A stretch of 64,000 nt of DNA from Henckelia pumila (taxonomy: Eukaryota; Streptophyta; Magnoliopsida; Lamiales; Gesneriaceae): NCBI RefSeq assembly GCF_033568475.1, contig NC_133123.1, forward strand, positions 61,077,522 through 61,141,521. The letters run 5' to 3'. The notes under the pieces are model-generated. The model made no database searches. It saw only the letters and a program-made list of their open reading frames with translations, and was not told where the DNA came from. Positions 10,714 to 23,511 of the stretch are shown here, piece by piece (position 1 is the stretch's first letter; every line of letters begins with the position of its first letter). The position numbers were made by a program, and so were the translations under genes.

Positions 10714-13700
10714 TTATTTTGCCTTCTTACGGACTTCATATAAGTAACTCAGTACTACCACTGCAGCAGCAACAGCAACTCCAACAGCGCCTTGAGCAAG
10801 CACGGTGCCATCTTTCACGATTGCCCTCAGGCCAGAGGGACTAAACCCAAGTTCAGAAAGCTTTTTGTGTGATTCTGCATAATCTTTGAAGAAGGCATCT
10901 TCGTCCTGCACGTTGGAGCACGAATGTAAGGGTATCCATTAATAGATAGTGAAATTTTACATTTGATCAACCCTGGTACTGGTCTAGATGTTAAGTATGC
11001 CTCCCTCAGTCAGAATGCGAGTGAACAACAAACATTGCTTGTAACTGATTATGTAAGCAATATAGAGAATTGTCATCAAGAAATTAATACCAGGAATTTA
11101 AATATGCTAAATTATTCATTTTAAAAAAATACATAACCTCAGCGTCTCAATCCATCCATAGACTAATTTCTCGTCCAAGGCAGAGATGTGCATATATTCA
11201 AAACAGTAGATTAACTGTAACTAGAGCTAAAACCAAAGTCACTAAACCAAAGTCACTAATCACTCGTTCTTGAATTGCATCTAGCCTGGTATGACCTCAT
11301 ATCTGTTTGAAATGTAGTATCAGAACTTCCTATTTCTCATGGGTAGTTGTTTACATACTCCAGTTACAGCGTTGCAAGAGCGACATAAATATAGGTTCCA
11401 CAAGAAAAAATAATAGCCACAGAACCTTGGATTCAGAAAGAACTAGCATATTTAGTAGTGTACAATCTTTGTTCTTCTCTTTTTCACTGAAATGGCGGGA
11501 AGTAGCCGATAAAATTTTTAATTACCAAATTAAAACCATCATTGGAAATCAAATCCAAAAGAAAAACTCCAGATTGACTTGTTCTTATAGAGGTTATCAG
11601 ATATATTAGTTGGATATTGCAAATTCATTAAATCAGCACTGAGGCCAAGTACAAAGTAATGCTAAAATACTACTTCAGATTACTAGATTTTGACATTGCA
11701 AAATACTTTGTTCGAGTTTGTCTTAAAAGGTTAACAAGCTCCTAACAAGTAGTAGTTAGTTCCTCAATTAGCAAATTTGCGGAATATTTAAGCTTACAAA
11801 CCTGACCCTCTAAACAAACAAATGAGACTCTAATCGTTGTTGAAACCTGATACCTTAGCATAGACCTCAACATAGCGCCGGAACTCAGGATCATCCAGCA
11901 AAGCAACATCAGTTGGGAGTTTTAGCAAGCCCTCACTTTCCCCCTTGAGCAGCTCCCTAGTTTGGTTTAATTAATAAAAAGATATAGCAAATGAAGAAAA
12001 ATAAACTATAGTAGTTTTAAAAAAAAACAACAAACAAACTTTGTAGACTTATAAGACGCACACGAAATATGAATTGTCAAATTTCAGTGGTTCTGCAGTC
12101 CAAGGCCCATCAAAGCCCGATCTCTCAGGATGTGCTCTTCCCTACATTGCAAATATCAACCAAAATTATACCAGATTAAGGTTTTTGTAACAGTTTGCAC
12201 CATATAATTGAAATAAAATTACCAGGGTATGGCCACCCGATAGGGCCACAATGTCTTTGTCAGATAAGCCCATTCTATAAAATATGTCCTTCAGATGTGG
12301 CACACCTGAAATCAAAACCCAAATAAACATATGTTTAACTTAAATTTACAGGACAGGGCGGGCATTCAGTTTTTATGCAATAATCCAAGATTGTTCTCCA
12401 CAGAGTATCTTTCTTGACAAATTATTGTTGAACAGATTTTATCAGTTTAAAATCCACGAGTCCAGATCACGCAAAGAAAGTTCGTGGAAGAGAAATATAT
12501 ACACAGGAAAGTTGCATGAACTCACAGCCCACTTCAAAAATGTTTGAAGTTTACATCCAAGATGTTATTGGAAGCATCTCAACCAAATAGTGCATAAAAA
12601 CAAAAAAGAGTGGTACATAACAGAAAATTGCAAAAAAGAGTGGCAAATAACAGAAAATCAACATCCTAACATAGCAGGTTAAGAATTACAAATGCTTCAG
12701 AATGCATCTGACCTTTTTTAGCATCCGGAAGTCGACCTTCCTTTGGGGAAATCTTTGAATCCTGAATAAACATGAGTTGGAAAAGATCAGCATTTTTCAT
12801 GATTTTGTGAAGAAAACTTCCAATAGATGGGAATTCAAAAGCACGGGGAGTGGAAGACTTCACTTCTAGAAGAAGACAAGATTATTCACAATAAGAAACA
12901 CCGGCGATACCTTTCTACCGGGAACAAAATTAATTGTGGGGCCCCCTGTGATCTCCACTGCCACAACACCTGCAAGCTATAGGAATCAATGTTTTGTCAG
13001 CACATAACAACTGTACCTGAATTCATCTACCATTTGTTATCTTTTTGTGGAAAGAAGTAGGCAAATGCAGCATCATCTGAACTAAGCAGGCCAGGCAAAG
13101 TAAATCGCTGTAAAATCAACTATGTGCAACGTTTTTAACAAACCATCAACCATTTAAAAGGATTTCAATGCTTCATACTCTTCCTCCAATGTGAAAAGTA
13201 AAACCAACATACAAGTGTTACTAAGCTAACACTAAATGTTGAATTAAACTCATTCTTTTTATTCTTTTTTGAGGTCTGTCTGTATCATTTAAATGATTTT
13301 CTGAATAATGCGTCTACAGATGAGAGCATGAAAAGAATGTTCCAGAGTCAGAGACTAAGTAAACAATTTCTCTATCCTTAAGATACACAATCAATAATGT
13401 TATATTAAATCAATAAGTGAAATAAAATGCGGTTTCTTTAAATCATTTGAAACAGAAGGATTTGTTACCTGGATTTAACATTTTGATGAGTAATTGAACA
13501 CTAACAATCAGCGAACGAATAATATACCTGATACAAATCAGCATATGTAATCTTTGGACACTTGAACTTCACTTGTTCTGCAATCAAACACCCAAACAAA
13601 CACTAGCAGTTTCAGAGAACAACTACATATTACTGTTATTGATACATTGAAAATATCTTGGACCAATAAAAAAAAGCTGAACTATATACCAACACCAACG

Positions 13701-14627
13701 GATAAATCTACCGTCCCAAAATCTATAATTGACAACATAACACATCCACAGGCAGATAAATGACAAATTTCGAATCCAAAATCATGGAGCTTCTAAAAGA
13801 TTTAAAATACGCTTGAATTATGAAAGTCGTTATCCTGCCAAACAAATTCTTCTTTCATAAGAAATACTCCCAAGTATCCAACCAAATGCAATAAATGTTT
13901 TATCAAATAATAATTTCAGAATTTACTGTATGGAGACCCATTTGCAAGCGAGCGTTTATGAATAGCAAATGAAATCATATAAATCCCCACATGAAAAATT
14001 TCGGACATCAATCATGCGACAAGCAGTTAACCAGGATATCAATCAGTAACTCTTAGACTTGCTCATCATACTCAGAAATACTGTTAACTGATTAGTTCAA
14101 TAAGAAAAAAAAAACATATAATGTCAACCTATTATAATGCCACAAGCTGTAGAAGTCAACCACAACAGCAACAAACACGATTAAAGGATAACAGACATCA
14201 TTCAAACACAATAACTCTAAAACTTAACAAATGTTTTTTCTTCTATTAATCAATGAACACAGGTGATACTATCGATATTGAAGATTAAACTAACCGCAAA
14301 AGTCGATAGCGATTTTCAATCCGTTGTTAGAGCCATGATTGTACTCCTCCTCATTTCGAATGGAACCGTTGGGACCTCCGGTCTTCGTATTCACGTCATA
14401 CGTCCCCGCATCGTGCCACCTGATTGAATTTTCAACCAAAAGTAAATAAATCAATCAACAGAAGCATGAATCTCAAAAGTATTACGCATCAGAAATGAGA
14501 AACGAAGAAGATACGCCAAGCGGAGCATAATCGGCGCGCAATTCTTGTTGGCGATGAGCGCACGGAGTTCACGGCGAGCTTTATCGATCTCCTTGAGGTA
14601 TTCAGAGTCGACGATTGGCTTAGCCAT
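10714..14627 (-). CDS. APX3: L-ascorbate peroxidase, peroxisomal membrane type
   Basis: Nine exons: 14515-14627, 14295-14419, 13528-13577, 12911-12976, 12713-12761, 12223-12305, 12062-12141, 11854-11956 and 10714-10905. All have GT/AG borders and sum to 861 nt, or 286 aa. It is a class I haem peroxidase that reduces H2O2 with ascorbate. Visible residues are distal R36, W39 and H40 ([11 protein letters not shown]), proximal haem ligand H160 ([17 protein letters not shown]), and W176, the expected proximal-pocket tryptophan. The C-terminal exon adds a hydrophobic Ala/Val-rich helix (about 258-281) and a basic RKKAK end. This tail anchor plus basic cluster is the peroxisomal/glyoxysomal membrane signal of APX3/APX5; cytosolic APX lacks it. 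The length matches Arabidopsis APX3 closely. An in-frame extension upstream of this Met comes from a TA microsatellite and was not used. Confidence 0.96.
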
Positions 14628-14698
14628 TGGAAAATTACACAATTTGAGCCACTGAATTTTCTCCTGAACAACATATATATATATTGTCACAAAAAAAA

Positions 14699-14724
14699 TA
14701 TATATATATATATATATATATATT
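14699..14724. repeat. (TA)n microsatellite upstream of APX
   Basis: A TA run of about 26 bp, 70 bp upstream of the APX start codon, probably in the 5' UTR or core promoter. Confidence 0.85.
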
Positions 14725-14972
14725 AACAAAAAAGAAAAAGAAAAGATAAGATGATTTGAAAATTGACCAGGCGTTTATTATATATATTAGGAAAAAATGC
14801 ACTTGGTGTGTGTAAAATAAAAATTTTTTATATATAATTTTTAAAAAAACAAAGAATGAAATGAATGGAAGATTTTTTGTGGGTAGTTAATAAAAAAGGA
14901 TAATCATGGAATTATGAGATTTTGGTGTCCTCAAGGTGGTTACTCTATTTGCATCATCTTTAATATATATAT

Positions 14973-15099
14973 AGTTTTGATATGATGAGCATCTATCATG
15001 TGTGCATCTGTTGATGTGACGTTCATCTATTGGATGTAAAGGATGACACGTCAGCAGTGCACACAAAAGTGCACATCATAGGTGCTCGTAATATCAAAT

Positions 15100-15101
<2 letters not shown>
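14973..15101. mobile_element. Foldback MITE 3 in a TA microsatellite
   Basis: Arms starting near 14975 and ending near 15101 are reverse complements at roughly 80% identity, with the block TGATAT..GAGCA..CTAT near each end. TA runs flank both sides. The inner TCTATTGGA motif also occurs in foldback 2, so it probably belongs to the same group. Confidence 0.55.

Positions 15102-15176
<75 letters not shown>
15102..15176. repeat. Long (AT)n microsatellite, about 75 bp
   Basis: An uninterrupted AT dinucleotide run adjoining foldback 3. Confidence 0.95.
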
Positions 15177-15179
<3 letters not shown>

Positions 15180-15428
15180 GCATTAAATGTCGTGCCAACA
15201 AAAAATCTATACAACCTTAAATTTGCATGACTATTATAAGAACAATTCTAATTTTTTTTAAAAAAATAACAATTCTAGAAAATAAAAATTTTAGAAAATG
15301 TGTTTGGAAAAATAACATTTTAAGTCAAGTTATAAACAGTGCAAGTGTGACGAGATGAATCATCAAACTTTAATGTACAGAATTTAAGAATAAATTTTTG
15401 TAACTTTTTTACGATCAAACAATAGTAA

Positions 15429-15957
15429 TTACTCTCCATCCCATATATATTGTCCTCTTTGGATTTTCACACAAATTAAGAAAAATATATTGGGAAAGCA
15501 AATTTTATATAAACTTCCTATTTTGTATTTATTCAATGTATTAAAAATGATTGCACAATTTTCAATGTGTAGTTAATAGGAGTATATTAGTAAAGAAGTG
15601 TAAAAAAATATTACTCCCTCCATCTCATATATGTTGTCTTGTTTTAGTTTTCACACAAATTAAGAAAAATTTATTGGAAAAGTAAATTTTATATAAACTT
15701 CCTATTTTATCCCTATTTAATGTATTAAAAATGATTGCACAATTTTCAAGGTGTAGTTAAGAGGGGTATATTAGTAAAGAAGTGCAAAAAAATATTATTA
15801 AATATGGTGTATGACTATATATTTGAAACAAACAAAAAAAGAAACGTGGACAATATAATTGAGATGAAGAGAACACTAAATATGGTATATGACTATATAT
15901 TTGAGACAAACAAAAAAGAAAACGTAAACAATATGATTGAGATGGAGGGAGTATAAG
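15429..15957. mobile_element. Nested Stowaway-like MITEs (copy within copy)
   Basis: The outer ends read TA-CTCTCCATCCCATATA on the left and GAGATGGAGGGAG-TA on the right. These match Stowaway (Tc1/mariner) terminal repeats with TA target duplications. The internal order is left half (15431-15610), second left half (15611-15795), right half (about 15796-15876), second right half (15877-15957). The junctions fall at TA, as if one copy inserted at a TA in the middle of another. The inner right terminus is degenerate (AAGAGAACAC). There is no coding sequence. Confidence 0.75.
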
Positions 15958-17104
15958 CAACATCCACGTGCATTTAAAATTTCTTGTTTGTCTCTCAAAA
16001 TTTTTTTTTTCTTGTGTGTAAAAATTTGATATTATCGAATAGTTAAAATTTAAAGTTTATAAAAAGATAATAAAAGTTAACTTCAAATTTTAATTTTATA
16101 GTATTAGTATATATATATAAAAAAAACTCATGACTGTTTTTCCACATTTTTATCGAATCAAAATTGATTTTCCACGTTTTTATCGAATCAAAAAAAATTT
16201 CTTAATGCTTTTTCGTGTTTCTTAGACACTATTTTCAATTTTTTTGTTTTCTTAGACACTATCTTAAAATTCATGGGTGTGATTTGAAAATAGAAAAAAA
16301 ATATATATAAAATTTTCAAGAAATCGAGTCTGAAAACTGAAATTTAAAATATAAATAATATTTTATTTAGCGTATGATCTGTAGTATCCCTGTATATTTT
16401 CAGGAAAATAAAATATAACATTTGGTGGGAAAACTTAGAAATACTAACTGAATTAGGGTTAGTTCGATGCTACCCCAGGTTGACGGATCATGATTAATCA
16501 AAATTAGTGAGACCCACATGAAACCCAATGATTTTGACTAATCATGAAGTTACACGTCACCCGCAGAGCATGAACAAAACCGTGAATTAGATGATATAAT
16601 TTATTAATGGAAGACTGCCGCCGACTTGGGAAATGAGCCCTCAATAAGGGGTTATGGGCCAATTGAAAAGCGTGACATGACCTATTAAAAATTATCAACT
16701 TCAAAAAAAAATTATCGAATACATCCCCTAGCCCTATATTTAAATGTTTTTTTTCCTTTTGGTGTTTTAAGACAGGCAAAAGCGTTAATTTTTTTGCAAG
16801 CCAAAAAATGAATTTAGCTGATGAAAAACAGGTCAAAATAATGTAAGTTTGAAGAGAAACAACAATTTTATATGTTTTTTAAAAAATAAAGAAATTTGAC
16901 ATTTGGCTGAAATTGCAATTTGCAATAAAAACGTGAACCAGCGGGTGAAGTAAACGCAGAAATGCAACTCAAAATGTACACAACCAACATACACAATGAC
17001 ACAGGAAACAAAGCTCCAAACATTTTGTCCTTCCACGGATTTTTATATGCACAACCATAGAAATTGTGCTTGCAAAAGGTTTTCACTTTTCTGGAATGGA
17101 GTGC
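15958..17104. other. Intergenic, APX to SYT
   Basis: No gene seen. The stretch 16137-16260 holds two short tandem pairs (TTTTTATCGAATCAAAA and TTTCTTAGACACTAT). A 17-bp imperfect inverted repeat lies at 16489-16546. The right end should include the SYT 3' UTR. Confidence 0.5.
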
Positions 17105-18897
17105 TTAAGATGTTCGCCACTGCAGCTCGATTTGGAGGCGCCCATTCTTGGAGTCTATGAGATGGAATTTCTCGTTTATTCTCTTGTTGGCGACGACGTC
17201 TGCCAGTCCGATATCGATATACCCCAGTGTTTCCTGAGTTTGAATAGAAAATAAAGCTTTTCTCAATAAATACAAAGAACTCAAGATTACATGTATTCAT
17301 TACATTGATTTTTGGCTTCGATTCGCATAGAGATTGTCAAGGAAATGGCTGTATAAATTGCATTCCAATAGGAACACTCGTGGTGAAATCTCACACATGA
17401 AGAGCAGGGTGTAGATTCATCCACAATAGATTTTCAGACCTTTACTCAAATTATCTAAGTAAAGATTTGATAATACCGGTGCAAAGCAGTATTCCACAGA
17501 TGATACATTCTAAGCGTTCTAGGTTTTGAAACTTCGTAGTCTCCAAATTAAAGAGAGAGAGGTGCCTGAGAATACCTTAGGATGCAGCAAGCCAATTCTA
17601 GATGAGGTGCTGCACACTTCCACATGCATCCTTTCTTTTGTAGGAGGTTCTTCCAACGTAAAACTGAACTCTTCCTCCCATCTCGGATCTCTGCTCTTCT
17701 TTACTTGCTGTATCAACAGGTATAAAATGTTAGAACAACCAGACCAGAATATACCTTGTCCACAACAAAGCACGAATAAGTATTATTCGTAGGTAGTTCT
17801 CAGCAGTAAGGAAAAAAAAGATTCAATGAGAGTTTTTCACGTAAAAAGGACTTCCACTACATTGCGGTTCCACCCACAATGTAAAAACCAAAATCTTCAT
17901 ATCAAGGGCCAAATATGGATTTTAAATTATAGAAGCACCAATGGAATGTAATTCAGGTAAAATTGCTCCCGGTAAATAATTATGAGTTTTTAGATTATGA
18001 AAAGATAGGAGCTAGGATGTCAGGGATTATCCAACAGGGTTTAGAATCATTATGTATTTGCAGTCCCGAGTTTTGATCAAGATTATACAGAAACTTCTTG
18101 CAGCATATACACATAACAAGACAACTATAGAAGAAAGAAGTTCTTGCAAACCTTGGTTTTTCGCTCCTCTCCTTTGAAATTGATACGGACATAAGGGTTA
18201 GTGTGGTGTTTTCCCTCGACATCTTGAGCTTCATGCACTGTAACCACCAGTAACCCTCCGCCACTTGGAGTACCTTCGGGAGCCTTTTGTACTTCTCCTG
18301 TATTTTCAGTATTGTGAGGCATGTCTTCCTCCTTGAAAGGTTTGTATGTCAACTCCACCTCAATCTGTCCACGCATCTTATCATTCTGACCATCGTTTGG
18401 ATCCATGTTCTTAAGAAGATCTAGTGTCATAACTTTTGCTTCATCGGGGGGAAGTTCCTTCAAGGGAACTACATTCATACCCATCTTGTCATGCTTTCCA
18501 ACCTGGATAGACAAAAAAACTTGAGTTACACGTAAAAACACCAGCAACAACATTTTAAACTTGGTATTGGAACTGTATACCTGTTCCCAATCATAAACGA
18601 GGAGTTCTAATGCTTGTGTTTCTGGATCTTTTACAACCATGCTGAATTCTTCATTCCACTCGGGATTCAAATTCTTGTGCTTCACTGCTGTTTTCTTTGA
18701 TGGAGCCTTTGATTCTGTGATCTTCAGTTTTACATACGGGTCTGCTCCCCCCAATAAATCTTTCTTTCTCAGCTTTGAAGCTCGCAAAACCTTTACATGA
18801 AGGATACCAACAGGCTTCTGCATAGCTCTGAAAATTCACGATGAAAAACATAAAGACTACCGAGCGTGAGATTTTTAGAATGTGTGTGCGCGCGCGG

Positions 18898-18955
<58 letters not shown>

Positions 18956-21674
18956 TGTTGGATCCAGAATTTGCACATCAAGTGTCTTAGGCCACAGATA
19001 CATGTTAGCAACCTGATCTTTGATAAGCTCCTGCACACACACAAAAAAAAAAAAAAAAAAAATCGCCCATGACCAGGGTAGTAACTCACACCATGATTAA
19101 CACACTCATCATTGAATTCTCCAGCATTACTAGAAACTAACGCTATATTAATCAACAGAAAACAGTTCTTCTCAGGTCACTGATATCTTTTCTTTTATCA
19201 CTTTGAGTATGTCTTTTCACAAGAATCCACAGGAATAATAAGAAAATACCGACAAGTGTTGAAATTGAGCCAATGTTAGATCAAAATCAAATCTCAAAAA
19301 GAAAAAGATCAGAATCAAGGAAATTACAAATTTAATGTTCATGGCCTTTAAAAGCTACATTAATAGCTGCATGCATCATAAAGTCTAAGTACTAATGCAA
19401 GGCAAATGAAATCTAAATGTGACCAAAGTGTAGAGCTTATTTCCATTAACATCCTACTACAAAATTGCCATTTTTTTCAGGATGATAAATGCTTGATCGC
19501 ACACTTGTATAGAATCTTAATTGTGTGTGTTAACAGTCACTTTAAGGGACTTGTACCTGCACAAATCGGTATAGACCAGGTATTGACATGAGATCAGCAC
19601 CAAAAAGCTTCAATCCAAAGTCAACATAAGGCTGCAAAGCAATCAAAACAGAGAACAAGAAACATTAATAAAGTAGTGTCATTGTGCTGAGCAGATGCAC
19701 AAGCACCCCTAACTTCAGTCAAGTCTTGAAAAACATATTAACAGTGGTACATGCCATATCTCATAAGCATTTATAACAGGAGGACAAAAACAAATTCAAA
19801 AGCCTTTCAGTATACTTTTGAAGATCAACATGTATTCATTCTATAAACCCCTGTGCCTTGATTACAAAATATTTCATCTCCAACCTTCTCCATTAGAGAC
19901 ACAAAAATGTTAGCAAAGCACGGAAAGCTGGGAACTAGAGGCTTAAGGGTGATCCGAGGCTGAGCAAAGATCTGCAAATCTACAACCTGGGACATTAAAA
20001 GAACATATTTTAGAAAAAAATAATAAGATTATTTGTCAGGGACATCCCTGTGTTGGACGACACAACGTAGGCTTTGTGAACTACGCATGATACTTAAATA
20101 GCACACAACCTGAATTGTGGCTTTTAATCCATATGCTTTAACAGCGACTGTAATGTTAGGATTCCCTGCCCATTTCAGGAAAGGCTCCATAATCAACTCC
20201 TTTTCTTCGGTCAGATACACCTTCATACCTGGCATCAAGTAAATCGACAACTTTCTTCAAGTCCAGCAACCAAAATAATTTCCACACCAGACTTGGTCAA
20301 TCAAAGAAAGCATAACATTGCAGATCATGCACCATCACAAGTATACTGACATAGTGACATGAGATAGAAATACATCCAAATCAATCCAAAGATGCAATTT
20401 TGCTGATAGCCAACCTTAAGCCAGCCCATCACCATCCCTACTATTAGAAAGTTGCTTTAGATAAACAAACACGAGAAAATCCTACTCTCAGATTCCAAAA
20501 GGCATTCTTAATCTTATTACTCAATCCAACATCATCATGACTCAAGATGGTTTGAGTAACCTTCTCCACCATATTACCAATGTAGGTGTTGCGTCCAAAA
20601 GCAATTTCTGAACGGGGCCAATACAGTAAAATATTTAACTAAAACAAAAGCAATAGTTTGACTGACCTTGAAATGTAGGAGGCAGTGACCCTAAAGTTAG
20701 TGTCTCGAATTCAACAGATTCAATTTTATATTTTGGAATTTGCTCAGCAATGATAGGAGTAGCAATATTTTTCGCCGTCCTGCAAATTGCCTGCAAGATG
20801 CATAGATATTCGGGACATAAAAAGTTGATAAGCTGTACTTCACACACCATGCAAGCATTTGCAAACAATATAAACTCAAATCAGTACCTTGTCCAGGTAA
20901 GGCCACATAACTTCAATAAACCTATTGAGCCAATCCATCTTTATCCCAGTTGAAAAAGTGACATAGGAAATAAAAATCAAACGGAAACATGCAAGGGAAA
21001 AAGCTGACTATAAAAGGAATTTATTGAAGTCACGAACTACTAACTCGATCATAGTCTGGATTTTTCACCCAAAAGGGTATTTCAGGAAGCAATCCACGCA
21101 AATTTTTCGAGTCGTGTTCAACCAAGCGGCGAACGACAGGATCCTGATGAAGGTAACAGTCAGAAACTTTTATCATTTCCTTCAGAATTCTTCATGTTAT
21201 TTAATTTCCATTCATAAAGCAACTTCCTCAAATGGAAATGCTACACCAAACTTCTTCTGCCCACTACATACGACCAAAAACTCATATATCTTAATGTTCG
21301 CAAAAGCCTCAAATTTGTTCTTTTTCTCACCATAGAAAAAACAATCCGATGAAACTAAACAAAACTGCTGGTGAATTTATCACAACATCCGCAACAAAAA
21401 CATCAAGTAATCTATGGTTGGAATTTGGAGTCAATATTAAACGAACTACAACTAAACACTAAGAAATCAAAGATCACCAATTCACAAATAACGGAACAAA
21501 AATCGCAGTATATGACCGAAATGTGCGTGTTAAAGATAATCAGAGGGGATGGGATATTAACACCTTAACATCGCTGGGCTGAAAGTAGACGAACAAATAA
21601 TATCCTATCACCAGACCAGATGAAACCCCAACACCAAATCCAAGAAACCCGAAAACGGTGCTGAAAAATCCCAT
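17105..21674 (-). CDS. SYT2: Plant synaptotagmin (SMP + two C2 domains), SYT2-like
   Basis: Twelve exons: 21564-21674, 21045-21143, 20888-20938, 20667-20790, 20110-20228, 19885-19986, 19557-19631, 18954-19030, 18581-18827, 18152-18502, 17576-17707 and 17105-17233. The frame is continuous across all of them (1617 nt, 538 aa). Order of parts: N-terminal membrane anchor (about 1-32), SMP lipid-transfer domain (about 69-250), C2A (from about 257, with DLLGGADPYVKL and VYDWEQVGKHDKMG), acidic linker, and C2B (about 417-525, with VEGKHHTNPYVRI and ETLGYIDI). Family knowledge: these are ER-plasma membrane contact-site or Golgi tethers binding Ca2+ and anionic lipids. Wording such as KAMQKPVG, VGKHDKMGMNV and the QLQW end favours SYT2 over SYT1. 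Length is as expected, with no defect seen. Confidence 0.95.
18884..18948. repeat. Compound (CA)(CG)(GA)19 microsatellite in a SYT intron
   Basis: A GT/GC run from about 18884 passes into (GA)19 at 910-948 of this kilobase. It fills half of a 126-nt intron (18828-18953). On the coding strand, CT repeats begin within five bases of the 5' splice site. Confidence 0.95.
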
Positions 21675-22499
21675 CTCCAAGTATGCTGCCTTTCAAATTT
21701 CAAGTGAAATTTTCGGGAACTTGAATCCAAACTTGAATCAACTAAAAACAAGAAAATTACTCTAGAATTTCAATTATTCACCAAATATCTTCCAGAAACT
21801 CCATTGACAATCCCATCCACTTCTCTCCGTCACCCCATTTATTTATTTGTTTTATTAAAATTTAAAGTACATTTATTTTCCCGAGATGTAGAAAGACATT
21901 ATTGTCCTCTATCCAATTATGCCGACATCGGATTTTTAATTGGATTTATTTACCCTTCTGGTAATTTGACATTTTGGATCTCGCGGACCGGATGAGCATT
22001 TTGCGGGTTGAGTGTAAATGAGGAAAGGGTATGTGTCCTTTTCTTACTGTTAAGCTTTGGATTTTGTTTTGGGCTTGGGCCCTTTATTGGGCCCACATGT
22101 TGTTTCGGTTATTAATTAACTATTAATTTTATTTATTTATTATTAATTATTAAATAGACAAGCATTGCCGAGGTATGAAGATATGAACACATTGATCCTA
22201 ACACCTGTTCACGTTACGAAATACTATTCAACTTCGCTTCACATCCATCATCAAATTGACCGTAATTTTAATTTTGGTATATCCGTTGTAACATTGTTTG
22301 GTTCATGAATGGAACCACGCAATCAATAGAATGACACTAATTTTTTTTTTTTTTTTTTTATAAATTAGTAGTGAAGTATTGAAAAAAATAAATATAATTA
22401 ACCGATTAATATTTTATCATCTCCACCAATCGATTGCTTAAATATATGAATATAATATCTTATTTCTATATTTTGATCCTAACGTTAGGTATGAATGTA
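21675..22499. other. SYT 5' flank
   Basis: Contains the presumed SYT 5' UTR and promoter. No clear TATA box could be chosen. A run of T lies at about 22331-22350. No gene is seen. Confidence 0.45.
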
Positions 22500-23095
22500 G
22501 AAATATAAAATGAATCAAGTCAGTCTCGAAAAATATTTAATTTGTATTTAAAGAATCAGAATTATCGAATCCAGGTTAAACTTGAGCCCAAATTATTTTG
22601 TTCGATAATCCATGATGTTTAGCTATTTTATTAATTAAAAAATATATATTTTGAGTAGCTCGTGAATTTGAATATCTGGAACCAAAGTGAATTTTTGAAC
22701 CTTGAATAGAAGCGATAATGTAATCCAGCAAAAAATATCAAAATTTTCTAGCTTCGGATCAAATTCGAAATCAAACATAACAAACTCGATCTCCTTTGGG
22801 ATTTGAGGAGAAAAAAATATTTGATTCGTATGTAGAATTATCAAATTCGAGCCAAACTCGAATCCAAATTGTTTTTCGGATAATTCGCAAGCTTTATTAT
22901 TTGGCTAATTAAATATATTTTCTCGAGCCAAACTCAAACTCAAACGTGAAATTTGATTAGAACCGACATTATTCGAGGGAAATATATATATTTTTTATAG
23001 CTTAGAATTGAATTTGAGCTCAAATATAACTCATTCGAGCCGAAAATTTTCTTCCTACTCAACTTGATTGTGTTCCTTAATTTACACCTTTAATG
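22500..23095. mobile_element. Decayed hAT-like repeat, partly in tandem
   Basis: The block 22528-22633 recurs at about 22808-22910 in diverged form (ATTATCGAATCC, TTGAGCC, TTCGATAAT-type motifs), giving a period near 280 bp. On the minus strand the right edge begins TAAAGGTGTAAATTAAGG. This recalls the TAGGGGTGTAAAT termini of non-autonomous hAT elements rich in TCGAGC. No target duplication was found. Confidence 0.4.
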
Positions 23096-23511
23096 CTACA
23101 TCAAGCATGATTGGAGTTGATTGAATGGTAAATGTACGTACCCAATAATCTACATCTGAAGGAGCATAATGAGAGCTAGAAAATGCTTAATTATTAATCT
23201 TCATTCTTAATTAAAACATAAACATAGCATTCATGATATTGGGAACAATTAATTAACGAATGCATGCGGGGTGGATGATATTTATTGTAGATCAATGATC
23301 TTCCATTACCAATTCTAGTTGACAAAAGCTCATATGACAGTTGTGAAACTCTTTGTTTCTACCAAAGATTGCTCTATACTACTAATCAAACACCACAAAA
23401 TCAAAACTGCCGAAACACCTGCCTTGTTTTTTTCTTCTTTTTGTTTTTCATGCCAGCAATCCCGCATTAAATTATGACAAAAAACATAGATAGATCAGAT
23501 ATAGGAGGGAG
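23096..23511. other. BGAL 3' flank
   Basis: AT-rich; probably includes the BGAL 3' UTR. Nothing else is seen. Confidence 0.45.

Noticed and set aside
14451..14729. Longer N-terminus for the ascorbate peroxidase from an upstream in-frame Met
   Set aside because: The extra residues are Ile/Tyr repeats coded by a TA microsatellite. [10 protein letters not shown] at 14627 is the family start and gives the expected length.
15023..15230. Overlapping small ORFs made of Ile-Tyr repeats
   Set aside because: They are translations of the (AT)n microsatellite.
16489..16546. microRNA precursor from a short inverted repeat
   Set aside because: The stem is only about 17 bp with a small loop, too short for a plant MIR hairpin.
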